DNA from: an uncultured Collinsella sp.
GTDB taxonomy: Bacteria; Actinomycetota; Coriobacteriia; Coriobacteriales; Coriobacteriaceae
Direction: 5' to 3'
DNA length: 64,000 nt
Assembly: GCA_900541195.1 (NCBI GenBank)
Contig: UQIY01000002.1
Coordinates: 23,671-87,670 of the forward strand
Part shown: positions 26,133 to 33,966 of the stretch, in pieces
Layout: the number at the start of each line of letters is the position of its first letter
Position numbering within the stretch: position 1 is the first letter of the stretch
Made by a program: the position numbers and the translations under genes
The notes under the pieces: generated by a model
What the model saw: only the letters and a program-made list of their open reading frames with translations
What the model was told of the DNA's origin: nothing
Database searches by the model: none

Positions 26133-28082
26133 ATGGAGTCATCCGCCTACCCGATGCTCTTTAGCCCGATCAAGGTCGGTACGACCGAGGTCAAGAACCG
26201 CGTCTTTATGCCGCCGGTATCCACGAACCTGGCCGATCATGGCTATGTGACCGACGACTTGGTCGATCATTACCGTGCCCGTGCCAAGGGCGGCGTTGGC
26301 CTCATCATTACCGAGGTCGTGACGGTCGAGCCCACCTATACCTATCTGCCGGGTGACATGTGCTGCTACGACGACACGTTTATCCCCGGCTGGGAAAAGC
26401 TCGCCGCGGCCGTCCACGAGTATGGCTGCAAGATCATGCCGCAGCTCTTCCACCCCGCCTACATGGCCTTTAACATTCCGGGCACGCCGCGCCTGATCGC
26501 TCCGTCCTTCGTGGGACCGTCCTATGCCCGCGAGGCACCGCGTCCTATCACGGTCGATGAGATTCACGAGCTCACGCATCAGTTTGGCGACGCAGCCGTG
26601 CGTATGCAGAAGGCTGGCGTCGATGGCGTCGAGGTCCATGCGGCGCACGCCCACGGCATGCTCGGCGGCTTTTTGACCCCGCTCTACAACAAGCGTACCG
26701 ATGAGTACGGCGGCTCGCTCGACGCTCGCATGCGCTTCCTGCTCGAGGTCATTGCCGAGATTCGCGAGCGCTGCGGCAAGGACTTTATCATCGACGTCCG
26801 CATCTCGGGCGATGAGTACACCGATGGCGGCCTGACCCTCAACGACATGGTCTACGTTTCACGTCGCCTGGAGAAGGCCGGCGTCGACATGATTCACGTG
26901 TCGGGCGGTACCACCATCAAGCGCGGCTCCGCGATTCCCGCCGCCGGTACGCAGCAGGCCTCGCACGCCGCCTGCTCGCGCGAGATTAAGAAGCACGTCA
27001 ACATTCCTGTCGCCACGGTCGGTCGCATCAACGAGGCCTGGATTGCCGAGGAGCTGATCGAGGACGGCGCCGCCGACATCTGCATGATGGGCCGCGCCAA
27101 TCTGTGCGATGCCGAGTTCTGCAACAAGGCCGCTGCCGGCAACGCCGACGACATCCGCCCCTGCATTGGCTGCCTGCGCTGCCTGAACGGCATTATGTTT
27201 GGCAAGCGCATCTCCTGCACTGTCAACCCGGACGTGGAGCGCGACGAGGCTGGCTACGAGCCTGCCGCCGAGGCTAAGAACGTGCTGGTTGTGGGTGCCG
27301 GTCCTGCGGGCATGGAGGCAGCCTACATTGCCGCCAAGCGCGGCCACAACGTGGTGCTCGTGGATAAGCAGGACGAGCCGGGCGGCGAGATGCGCATCGC
27401 GGCTGTTCCGCCGGCAAAGCAGGAACTCACCCGCGTGATCAAGTACCAGTATCGCCGTCTTGCTGAGGCGGGCGTGAAGTGCATCTTTGGTACCGAGCTT
27501 TCGGCCGAGGACATTCAGCGTGACTACGCGGGCTACGAGGTCGTCCTGGCTTATGGCGCCGAGCCCATCGCCCCGGCCTTCATGCAGGGCTTTAAGCAGG
27601 TTATGACGGCCGACGACCTGCTGGGTGGCAAGGCTTTCCCGGGTAAGAAGATCGTCATCGTGGGCGGCGGCACCGTTGGCTGCGAGACGGCCGATTATCT
27701 GGCTCCGCTGGTCAACGACCTGTCGCCCGCCAACCGCGATGTCACCGTCATCGAGATGACCAAGACGCTCGCCGCCAACGAGGGCGGTGCCGGTCGCGCG
27801 GTGCTCATCACGCGCATGCTCTCCAAGGGCGTCCACGTGCTGACCGAGGCCAAGGTGACCGAGATCACCGAGGACACCATCAGTTACGAGAAGGACGGCG
27901 AGGTCCACACCATCACCGGTGCCGATACGCTGGTGCTGGCGATGGGCTACCGTCCCAACACCAAGCTGGCCGACGACCTGGCTGCAGCTGGCGTTGCCGT
28001 CCACGTGCTGGGCGATGCCAACAAGTGCGGTAACATCCGCGACGCCATCGGCGATGGCTACAAGGTTGCCTGCGAGCTCTAG
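26133..28082 (+). CDS. Old yellow enzyme-type NADH:flavin oxidoreductase with 4Fe-4S and FAD domains
   Basis: The 649-residue protein has the architecture of 2,4-dienoyl-CoA reductase and BaiCD-type enoate reductases: an FMN-binding TIM barrel (about 1-340), a 4Fe-4S cluster (Cys344, 347, 350 and 362 in CIGCLRC and SC), and an FAD/NAD(P) domain (GAGPAG at 388-393, then IVGGGTVGCETA). The barrel reads HAAHAHGMLGGF where relatives have HxxHxGYLL, so the usual proton-donor Tyr is absent. The substrate is unknown. It lies among hexuronate genes with a GltD-like protein upstream, but nothing links it directly to pectin. GAAAGGAAG precedes the ATG. Confidence 0.88.
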   Translation: MESSAYPMLFSPIKVGTTEVKNRVFMPPVSTNLADHGYVTDDLVDHYRARAKGGVGLIITEVVTVEPTYTYLPGDMCCYDDTFIPGWEKLAAAVHEYGCKIMPQLFHPAYMAFNIPGTPRLIAPSFVGPSYAREAPRPITVDEIHELTHQFGDAAVRMQKAGVDGVEVHAAHAHGMLGGFLTPLYNKRTDEYGGSLDARMRFLLEVIAEIRERCGKDFIIDVRISGDEYTDGGLTLNDMVYVSRRLEKAGVDMIHVSGGTTIKRGSAIPAAGTQQASHAACSREIKKHVNIPVATVGRINEAWIAEELIEDGAADICMMGRANLCDAEFCNKAAAGNADDIRPCIGCLRCLNGIMFGKRISCTVNPDVERDEAGYEPAAEAKNVLVVGAGPAGMEAAYIAAKRGHNVVLVDKQDEPGGEMRIAAVPPAKQELTRVIKYQYRRLAEAGVKCIFGTELSAEDIQRDYAGYEVVLAYGAEPIAPAFMQGFKQVMTADDLLGGKAFPGKKIVIVGGGTVGCETADYLAPLVNDLSPANRDVTVIEMTKTLAANEGGAGRAVLITRMLSKGVHVLTEAKVTEITEDTISYEKDGEVHTITGADTLVLAMGYRPNTKLADDLAAAGVAVHVLGDANKCGNIRDAIGDGYKVACEL

Positions 28083-28139
28083 TCAACCCCTTGGTGCATG
28101 TGAGGCCTATCCCCGCGGCGTCAGTCGGTAGATAGCAAA

Positions 28140-28182
28140 AAGCGGCGGTCGTCCCGTACATGGGACGACCGCCGCTTGCGTT
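28140..28182. terminator. Bidirectional terminator between the flavoenzyme and the RpiB-type isomerase
   Basis: AAGCGGCGGTCGTCCC (28140-28155) pairs perfectly with GGGACGACCGCCGCTT (28162-28177). The minus-strand side ends in a T run (from AAAAA at 28136-28140), so it mainly terminates the kduD-isomerase transcript, between convergent genes. Confidence 0.88.
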
Positions 28183-28202
28183 AGCTGCAATGAGTCGTGC
28201 GA

Positions 28203-28844
28203 TTAGAGGCCCAGGATCTCCTTGACCTTGGCGATGATGGCCTCGTCGGTTGCGTTGGCAAAGAAGTACTCCTGGAAGTGTTCGCCGGCAAGTGCGCCCT
28301 TCACCAGGTCCTGATCGATCTCGCCCAGAACGTCGACGAGCGGACGCATAGTCACAGCGCGGACGCCGTCGAGGATCTTCTTGTTGCGCTGCTCGGGCTC
28401 AACACGCTCGGCAGGATAGCCGTTGCCCGAACCAAAGCCAAAGAGCTTCTCAAAGGTGTACTCGAGGTTGAGCTCCTGGCCCCAGCCGTTCTTGAGGGCG
28501 AAGGGCATGGCGACAGCGTTACCGTCGTTGACCTGGGCAAAGGTGTAGGCATCGAGCGGGTCGGCAACATGGCCGCACAGCACGCCGGGGAAGGAGTTGC
28601 AGGCGAGCATGGCGCCCTCGCCGGTGCCACAGCCGGTCACGACGTAGTCGGCAGCGCCGGAGTTGAGCAGCACGGCGGCCAGGATGCCGTTCTGCACATA
28701 GGTGAGGGGCTTGGAGTCGGCGTCGACATACATGCCATAGTTAAAGACGGTGTGGCCCATGGGCTCGACAACCTTCTTAAGGGCAGCCTCAATCATAGGG
28801 TTCTTGGAGTTCTGAGAGTTCTCATTGATCAGAGCGATCTTCAT
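28203..28844 (-). CDS. RpiB/LacAB-family isomerase, probable unsaturated-uronate (DhuI-type) isomerase
   Basis: The 213-residue protein begins MKIALINENSQNSKN and has the RpiB-family segment VVTGCGTGEGAMLACN, in which the Cys is catalytic in relatives. In streptococci an RpiB-family enzyme of this kind (DhuI) replaces KduI and isomerises 4-deoxy-5-ketouronate. Here it lies directly downstream of a KduD-like dehydrogenase, the same pairing, and GH105 nearby would supply the substrate. A ribose-5-phosphate isomerase role is less likely because of the extra C-terminal 60 residues. The intergenic gap to kduD holds a family 1 hairpin. Confidence 0.8.
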   Translation of the reverse strand: MKIALINENSQNSKNPMIEAALKKVVEPMGHTVFNYGMYVDADSKPLTYVQNGILAAVLLNSGAADYVVTGCGTGEGAMLACNSFPGVLCGHVADPLDAYTFAQVNDGNAVAMPFALKNGWGQELNLEYTFEKLFGFGSGNGYPAERVEPEQRNKKILDGVRAVTMRPLVDVLGEIDQDLVKGALAGEHFQEYFFANATDEAIIAKVKEILGL

Positions 28845-28866
28845 TGCGAATTACCTTTCTATTTCT

Positions 28867-28934
28867 AACTTGCGGTGAAATACGGACTGTTTTGCCTGAT
28901 AGAAGCAAAAACCAATCCTTATCTCACCGCAACT
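28867..28934. repeat. Hairpin repeat, family 1 (copy 2, degenerate)
   Basis: TGCGGTGAAATACGGACTGT on the left faces a partly matching inverted copy ending TCTCACCGCAACT. It lies between kduD and the isomerase gene, within a likely operon. The right arm has diverged more than in the other copies. Confidence 0.75.
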
Positions 28935-28984
28935 CAAATGAAAAACGAGTGGATGAAACCTGATATGGGCAGTTGCGGCTACGC

Positions 28985-29794
28985 TTATTGAGGCTGTTTT
29001 CCAATGTATGCGAGGATGCCGCCGTCGACGTAGAGGATGTGGCCGTTGACGAAGTTCGACGCGTCGGAAGCCAGGAACACGGCGGGGCCCTTCAGGTCCT
29101 CGGGCGTGCCCCAACGGGCGGCCGGCGTCTTGGCAATGATGAACTGGTCAAACGGGTGGCGGCTGCCGTCGGGCTGCGTCTCGCGCAGCGGTGCGGTTTG
29201 CGGCGTGGCGATGTAGCCGGGCCCAATGCCGTTGCACTGGATATTGGCCTCGCCAAACTCCGAGCAGATGTTCTTGGTGAGCATCTTGAGTCCGCCCTTG
29301 GCGGCGGCATAGCCGGCGATGGTCTCGCGACCCAGCTCGCTCATCATCGAGCAGATGTTGATGATCTTGCCGTGGCCCTTGGCGATCATGCCAGGCAGGC
29401 AGGCCTTTGACACGATAAACGGTGCGTTGAGGTCGATATCGACGACGCGGCGGAAGTCCTCGGCGCTCATGTCGAGCATCGGGGTACGCTGGATGACGCC
29501 GGCGTTGTTGACCAGGATGTCGGGCGTGGTGCCAAAGTCGGCCTCGATCTTGGCGATGAGCTCGGCGACGACAGTCTCGTCGGTGACGTCGGCAACATAG
29601 CCGTGAGCGTCAAAGCCCAGCTCACGGTAGTGCTTCTCGGCTTCGGCGACTTTGTCGGCGTGACGGGCGTTAAAGGCGATCTTGGCGCCGGCCTCTCCGA
29701 GCGCCTCGGCAATGGCCATGCCAATGCCGTAGGTGGCGCCGGTCACCAGTGCGACCTTGCCGTCCAGACGGAAGCTGTCCATAAGATCAGACAT
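28985..29794 (-). CDS. kduD: KduD/DhuD-type short-chain dehydrogenase
   Basis: This enzyme is expected to reduce the diketo acid formed from unsaturated galacturonate to 2-keto-3-deoxygluconate. The 269-residue protein is a classical SDR: TGATYGIG coenzyme motif, NNAG, the catalytic Ser in NICSMMSELG and YxxxK in GYAAAKGG. The ATG at 29794 follows GAAAGGATC; a longer reading adds nine residues. Two GTGAACGTTCAC-type sites lie upstream (29811-29911). Gluconate 5-dehydrogenase is a close relative and cannot be excluded by sequence. Confidence 0.82.
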   Translation of the reverse strand: MSDLMDSFRLDGKVALVTGATYGIGMAIAEALGEAGAKIAFNARHADKVAEAEKHYRELGFDAHGYVADVTDETVVAELIAKIEADFGTTPDILVNNAGVIQRTPMLDMSAEDFRRVVDIDLNAPFIVSKACLPGMIAKGHGKIINICSMMSELGRETIAGYAAAKGGLKMLTKNICSEFGEANIQCNGIGPGYIATPQTAPLRETQPDGSRHPFDQFIIAKTPAARWGTPEDLKGPAVFLASDASNFVNGHILYVDGGILAYIGKQPQ

Positions 29795-29810
29795 AGCGAT
29801 CCTTTCAAAA

Positions 29811-29911
29811 GAAACGTTCATCTATATAAGTCTTGCTTTTCATACAAGGTCAGTATAGGTGAAGCGGCGTAATAGCCACCCCTTATTCCCTAAAATCAGG
29901 TGAACGTTCAC
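29811..29911 (-). promoter_or_regulatory. kduD control region with two operator-like sites
   Basis: GTGAACGTTCAC (29900-29911) is a perfect palindrome and AAACGTTCAT (29812-29821) a degenerate one just before the kduD ribosome-binding site. The centres are 90 bases apart, further than at the other promoters. TATACT on the minus strand near 29860 is a candidate -10 box. Confidence 0.6.
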
Positions 29912-29954
29912 TTTTAAAAGGCGAACGGTAGTCTCGCCCTTGCCGTGCGGACGT

Positions 29955-30338
29955 CTATTTGCTCTGTTCCTGCGCTCCCTCTGCGATCATGTTGCGGTTG
30001 TACACCAGATGCAGGTACATCGCGTCGTGCGCTGCGGTGGGATTGCGCGCGGCGATGGCGTCGGCCACGCCACGGTGGGTGCGGATGGTTTCCTCAACCA
30101 GCTTTTTGCCGGTCACGTCGATAAAGAGGGGGACGGATGCCTTGAGCACGCCCATCAGGCGGGGAACGACGAGGTTTCCGGAGCTCTCGGCAATGGCATT
30201 GTGGAACGCGGTGTCGGCGGCGGAGTAATCCTCACCGGCCTCGGCCAGGCGCTCGGATTCGTCGCAGAGCTCTTTGATACAGACGACCTGGTCGTTGGTT
30301 GCGTGCTCGGCCGCCATGCGTGCCATCTGCGGCGGTGC
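29955..30338 (-). pseudogene. Truncated GntR-family regulator (C-terminal FCD domain only)
   Basis: The minus-strand translation from about PPQMARMAAEHATND to the stop is the FCD ligand-binding domain of a GntR/FadR-type regulator, including the metal-binding pattern TAFHNAIAESSGN and RTHRGVADAI. The N-terminal winged helix is missing. Upstream of about 30338 the reading frame runs into sequence that encodes a permease on the other strand. The remnant therefore cannot bind DNA. A deletion that also removed the start of the divergent permease explains both truncations. Confidence 0.8.
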
Positions 30339-30495
30339 CACGGCCCTCTCGCACGTCAACGATGCCGGTTTCTGGATGTGCTCTTCGTTCCTCGAGATTG
30401 ATGAGAAGACCACCCTCAAGTCCTGGACCGTTATGGAGACGCTCATCGGCCTTTCGGGTCTTGCCTGCGCCCTGGTGATTTCGTTCTTCGCCTAG
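30331..30495 (+). pseudogene. Truncated GntP-family gluconate permease (C-terminal 50 residues)
   Basis: The plus-strand frame reads GGATALSHVNDAGFWMC, then LKSWTVMETLIGLSGLACAL and a stop. This is the C-terminal end of GntP-type permeases (SHVNDxGFW and TLKTWxxMET are family signatures). The other roughly 390 residues are missing. It abuts the truncated GntR gene in opposite orientation. An intact GntP followed by the IlvD/Edd dehydratase would have made an aldonate uptake operon. Confidence 0.8.
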
Positions 30496-30559
30496 TTCGC
30501 GTAGCTAAGCATCTTTCACCGAGTGCATTGCTCGGTACCCATTTTCACCTGATTCATTA

Positions 30560-30579
30560 ACCAACGATTGGTACAACCG
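30560..30579 (+). promoter_or_regulatory. Operator-like sites upstream of the dehydratase
   Basis: ACCAAcgaTTGGT (30560-30572) is a palindrome, overlapped by TGGTACAACCG (30569-30579), which is one base off the TGGTnnnACCA pattern used by FadR/UxuR-type GntR regulators. A GntR gene lies at 34.3 kb. Binding is speculative. Confidence 0.35.
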
Positions 30580-30603
30580 TTCAAACCAAAAGAGGAGAGC
30601 ATT

Positions 30604-32394
30604 ATGGACGAGAAGACCAAGGCACAGACCAAGGCACAGATTCAGCAGGAGGCAGCCGACCTGGTTGCCAAGCTGCAGCCGCGTTCTGGCAAGTTCCGCA
30701 CCATCAGCCCCGAGATGGACCCGCTGCGTCTGGGCTCCGGCTGGACGATCGAGGACCTGGACAAGCCGCAGGTCATCATCGAGTCGACCTTTGGCGATTC
30801 GCATCCGGGTTCTGCCGGCCTGTTCGAGCTGGTCGAGGAGGTCCGTGCCGGCGTTGCCGAGGCTGGCGGTCACGGTGCCCGTTACTTCTGCACCGATATC
30901 TGCGACGGCGAGGCCCAGGGCCACGACGGTATTAACTACTCGCTGCCCAGTCGCGACATGATCGCCAACATGATCGAGATTCATGCCAAGGCCACCCCGT
31001 TCGACGCCGGCGTCTTTGTCGCCAGCTGCGATAAGGGCCTGCCTGCGAACCTCATGGCCATGGGTCGCATCAACATCCCCTCCATCGTCGTTACCGGCGG
31101 CGTCATGGATGCAGGCCCTGACCTGCTGACCCTGGAGCAGCTCGGCGCGATTTCTGCCCGCTACGAGCGCGGCGAGATCTCTCGCGAGGAGCTTGAGTTT
31201 GCCAAGCACAACGCATGCCCCAGCTGCGGCGCCTGCTCCTTTATGGGTACCGCCTCGACCATGCAGGTCACGGCCGAGGCCCTGGGCCTTATGCTCCCCG
31301 GCACGGCTCTGCTGCCCGCCACCAGCTCCGACCTGCGCGAGTTCGCCCGCGAGGCCGGCCGTCAGTCCGTGTGGCTCTCCGAGCACAACCTGTGTCCGCG
31401 CGACATCGTGACCAAGGAGTCCTTCGAGAACCTCATCATGGTCCACGGCGCCATCTCCGGTTCCACCAACTCGCTGCTGCACATTCCCGCGATCGCCCGC
31501 GAGTTTGGCATCGAGATGTCCGCCGACGATTTCGATCGCCTGCACCGTGGCGCCCACTACCTGCTCAACGTTCGCCCCGCAGGCGAGTGGCCGGCGCAGT
31601 TCTTCTACTATGCGGGCGGCGTGCCGCGCATCATGGAGGAGATCAAGTCGATGCTCCACCTCGACGTTATGACCATCACCGGCAAGACTCTCGGCGAGAA
31701 CCTCGAGGATCTCAAGAACAACGGCTATTACGAGAAGTGCGGTCGTTACCTTGAGAAGTGGAATCTCAAGCGCGAGGACATCATCCGCCCGTTTGACCAG
31801 GCCTTCGGTACCGACGGTTCCATCGCCATCCTCCACGGCAATCTTGCTCCCGAAGGCGCGGTCGTCAAGCACACCGTCGTTCCGCGCGAGATGTTCCAGG
31901 CTACGCTCAAGGCCCGTCCGTTCGACTGCGAGGAAGACGCCATTCACGCCGTCCTGACGCACGAGGTCAAGCCCGGCGATGCCGTTATCATTCGCTATGA
32001 GGGACCCAAGGGTTCCGGTATGCCCGAGATGCTCTACACCACCGAGGCTATCGCCAGCGATCCCGAGCTGGGTGCGAGCATTGCCCTGATCACCGATGGC
32101 CGCTTCTCCGGCGCCTCCAAGGGCCCGGCTATCGGTCACGTTTCGCCCGAGGCTGCCGTGGGCGGCCCGATTGCCCTGATCGAGGAAGGCGACCTGATCC
32201 AAATCAATATTCCCGAGCGCTCGCTGTCCATCGTGGGTATCGCCGGCAAGGAGATGGAGCCGGCCGAGGTCGACGCCGTCCTGGCCGAGCGTCGCGCCGC
32301 CTGGAAGCCTAAGGCTAATCGTTACACCTCCGGCACGCTCAAGTTCTTTACCGAGCATGCAGTTTCCGCCATCCAGGGTGGCTACATGGAGTAG
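30604..32394 (+). CDS. IlvD/Edd-family dehydratase, probably for a sugar acid
   Basis: The 596-residue protein belongs to the iron-sulfur dehydratases that include dihydroxy-acid, 6-phosphogluconate, xylonate and gluconate dehydratases. Cluster-ligand-like Cys lie in CTDICDG, SCDKGLP and CPSCGACSFMG. It differs from housekeeping IlvD (for example SGWTIEDLDKPQVIIEST at its start), and no valine or isoleucine genes are near. The adjacent GntP remnant and the KDG-forming genes suggest it makes KDG from an aldonate such as gluconate or galactonate. The ATG at 30604 follows GAGGAGAG. Confidence 0.82.
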   Translation: MDEKTKAQTKAQIQQEAADLVAKLQPRSGKFRTISPEMDPLRLGSGWTIEDLDKPQVIIESTFGDSHPGSAGLFELVEEVRAGVAEAGGHGARYFCTDICDGEAQGHDGINYSLPSRDMIANMIEIHAKATPFDAGVFVASCDKGLPANLMAMGRINIPSIVVTGGVMDAGPDLLTLEQLGAISARYERGEISREELEFAKHNACPSCGACSFMGTASTMQVTAEALGLMLPGTALLPATSSDLREFAREAGRQSVWLSEHNLCPRDIVTKESFENLIMVHGAISGSTNSLLHIPAIAREFGIEMSADDFDRLHRGAHYLLNVRPAGEWPAQFFYYAGGVPRIMEEIKSMLHLDVMTITGKTLGENLEDLKNNGYYEKCGRYLEKWNLKREDIIRPFDQAFGTDGSIAILHGNLAPEGAVVKHTVVPREMFQATLKARPFDCEEDAIHAVLTHEVKPGDAVIIRYEGPKGSGMPEMLYTTEAIASDPELGASIALITDGRFSGASKGPAIGHVSPEAAVGGPIALIEEGDLIQINIPERSLSIVGIAGKEMEPAEVDAVLAERRAAWKPKANRYTSGTLKFFTEHAVSAIQGGYME

Positions 32395-32442
32395 CGCCCG
32401 GGCGCATCAAATTTCCCCTCTCATAGATGCGTGGCACGAAAA

Positions 32443-32475
32443 GCTCCGAGCTCACACGAGCTCGGGGCCTTTTTC
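32443..32475 (+). terminator. Terminator after the dehydratase
   Basis: GCTCCGAGCTC (32443-32453) pairs with GAGCTCGGGGC (32458-32468) with one wobble, then CTTTTTC. It is 48 bases after the stop codon. Confidence 0.88.
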
Positions 32476-32500
32476 GTCTGGATTGGGGACGCATAGCCGG

Positions 32501-32623
32501 ACGTAAACAATTTGCGTCTGGTAATAAGCGTACGAAAGCGCAATTTACGTCTTAATTCCGTACGCAAATCAAGACGAAAACCGTTTACGTCTGCTTTAAA
32601 TCCGTACGAAAACGGTTTTCGTC
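32501..32623. repeat. Three imperfect repeats and a 14-bp hairpin between convergent genes
   Basis: A unit of TTTRCGTCT, a variable 7-11 base spacer and GTACGNAAA occurs three times, starting near 32511, 32544 and 32584. GACGAAAACCGTTT (32573-32586) and AAACGGTTTTCGTC (32610-32623) make a perfect 14-bp inverted repeat around the third unit. It may terminate the minus-strand ATPase gene or bind a protein; the function is unknown. Confidence 0.65.
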
Positions 32624-32643
32624 TTGCAGGGCAGTTGCCGTTT

Positions 32644-33735
32644 CTACAGTTCAACTTCCAGTTCGGCTTTGTGCTCGTAGAGGTAGTCGCGCATGTAGGG
32701 GATGGCAAATGAGACCTTGCCGTACGAGGGAGCCTCGATAATCGATTCTCTTAACAGGCGGCTGCGGACGGAACTCACCTGTTGAGGCGTTTTGTTTAGG
32801 GCATCGGCAACCATGCTGGTCGAGCTCGTCTGCCCCAAAGACGCCATGCTCAGCAGATAAGCGATGCACGTGGGCGGAATGCGCTGCAGCGCGGGCTCAA
32901 TCACCATGGCGCAGAAGCGTTCGCGTGCCGTTGCAATGCCGCGCTCGGCTTCTTCTTCTCCAATAATCGCTGTATGTGCGCGTCTCGCCAACTGCCATGC
33001 GTAGTATCCAACGAGTTGGATCATGAAAGGATAGCCTTGCGTTGCCTCGGCAAGTTGGCCGGCAATACCTGACTGCAACTCCATGCCAGACGCTTCAATG
33101 GTTTCCTCGAGGGAGTACGACACTTCGGTCACTGCCACAGCCTTCAGGTCAAAGGGGAGGGCACGGCGCAAAAACGTAAGTGTCTTTCCGTTGATGATGC
33201 TTTCAATCATCGAAGGCAGCCCAGCAAAAACAAAGGCGATATCAAGGTCTTCGCCGATAACCTGCTGAATCGCAATGGAGAGCGTTCGGACCTCATCGAG
33301 CTCTGCGTCTTGAACCTCGTCGAGAGTGATGAGCAGGCCATTTCCATTCTTGGTTATTGTCTGTCTCATGGCGTCGCGTAGCGATGGGCCGATTCGCTCA
33401 ATATCTATGCTGCCGATGGATATGCCAGCTACGGTGGGCTCAAATCTGGCGTGTTTGGCCTGGAATTTGGGCTGCAGCTGTTCGAGAATGCGCTGGCAAA
33501 GTCCCTCGGTTGCGACCTCTTTTATGACCGTCCAGCCACGGCTTTGCGCCAAACGTGAGCACTCGTCAAGGAGGACCGTCTTGCCCGTTCCACGGACGCC
33601 GGCTATGCGCATTAGGCGCCCAGGGGCACCAGGCCCGTTGGTGAGGCCTTCACTGAATTCTTCAAGTACATCTTCGCGGCCGATAATCGTGGGAGGTGTT
33701 TTACCTGCTGTGGGCTTAAAAGGGTTTGTTTGCAT
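32644..33735 (-). CDS. AAA-family ATP-binding protein (Orc1/Cdc6-like fold), function unknown
   Basis: The 363-residue protein has Walker A GVRGTGKT (about residues 45-52), Walker B LLITLDEVQD (about 137-146) and a C-terminal winged-helix-like part (MVADALNKTPQQVSSVRSRL). It resembles the archaeal-type ATPases found widely in actinobacteria and human-gut strains, whose roles are mostly unknown. ATG at 33735 has GCGAAGG eight bases upstream. A striking array of nine decamers lies just upstream and probably contains its promoter. It has no functional partner next to it. Confidence 0.82.
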   Translation of the reverse strand: MQTNPFKPTAGKTPPTIIGREDVLEEFSEGLTNGPGAPGRLMRIAGVRGTGKTVLLDECSRLAQSRGWTVIKEVATEGLCQRILEQLQPKFQAKHARFEPTVAGISIGSIDIERIGPSLRDAMRQTITKNGNGLLITLDEVQDAELDEVRTLSIAIQQVIGEDLDIAFVFAGLPSMIESIINGKTLTFLRRALPFDLKAVAVTEVSYSLEETIEASGMELQSGIAGQLAEATQGYPFMIQLVGYYAWQLARRAHTAIIGEEEAERGIATARERFCAMVIEPALQRIPPTCIAYLLSMASLGQTSSTSMVADALNKTPQQVSSVRSRLLRESIIEAPSYGKVSFAIPYMRDYLYEHKAELEVEL

Positions 33736-33751
33736 GTGAGCCACCTTCGCT

Positions 33752-33841
33752 CAAGATATAGCAAGATATAGCAAAGTATAGCAAGATATAGCAAAGTATA
33801 GCAAGATATAGCAAAGTATAGTGAGATATAGCAACGTATAG
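33752..33841. repeat. Nine tandem 10-base repeats upstream of the AAA ATPase gene
   Basis: Consecutive 10-base units CAAGATATAG or CAAAGTATAG run without gaps from 33752 to 33841, the last two being TGAGATATAG and CAACGTATAG. On the minus strand each unit reads CTATATCTTG or CTATACTTTG and contains a -10-like TATA core. The array begins 17 bases upstream of the start codon. The 10-base period places every unit on nearly the same face of the helix. Confidence 0.95.
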
Positions 33842-33966
33842 CGCTGCTCTCGGGTTCTTACGGTGGTGCTATTTTCCGAATGCCGCGCGGATAAAGCGCT
33901 GGGCGAACAGCTTGTTGGCAACTCACGAGGGCTCGGGGTGCCAATTTGGGGTGCAGTAGTGCTGCG

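Noticed and set aside
33752..33841. Decamer array as a CRISPR-like array
   Set aside because: Units are contiguous with no spacers and are only 10 bases long, and no cas gene is nearby.
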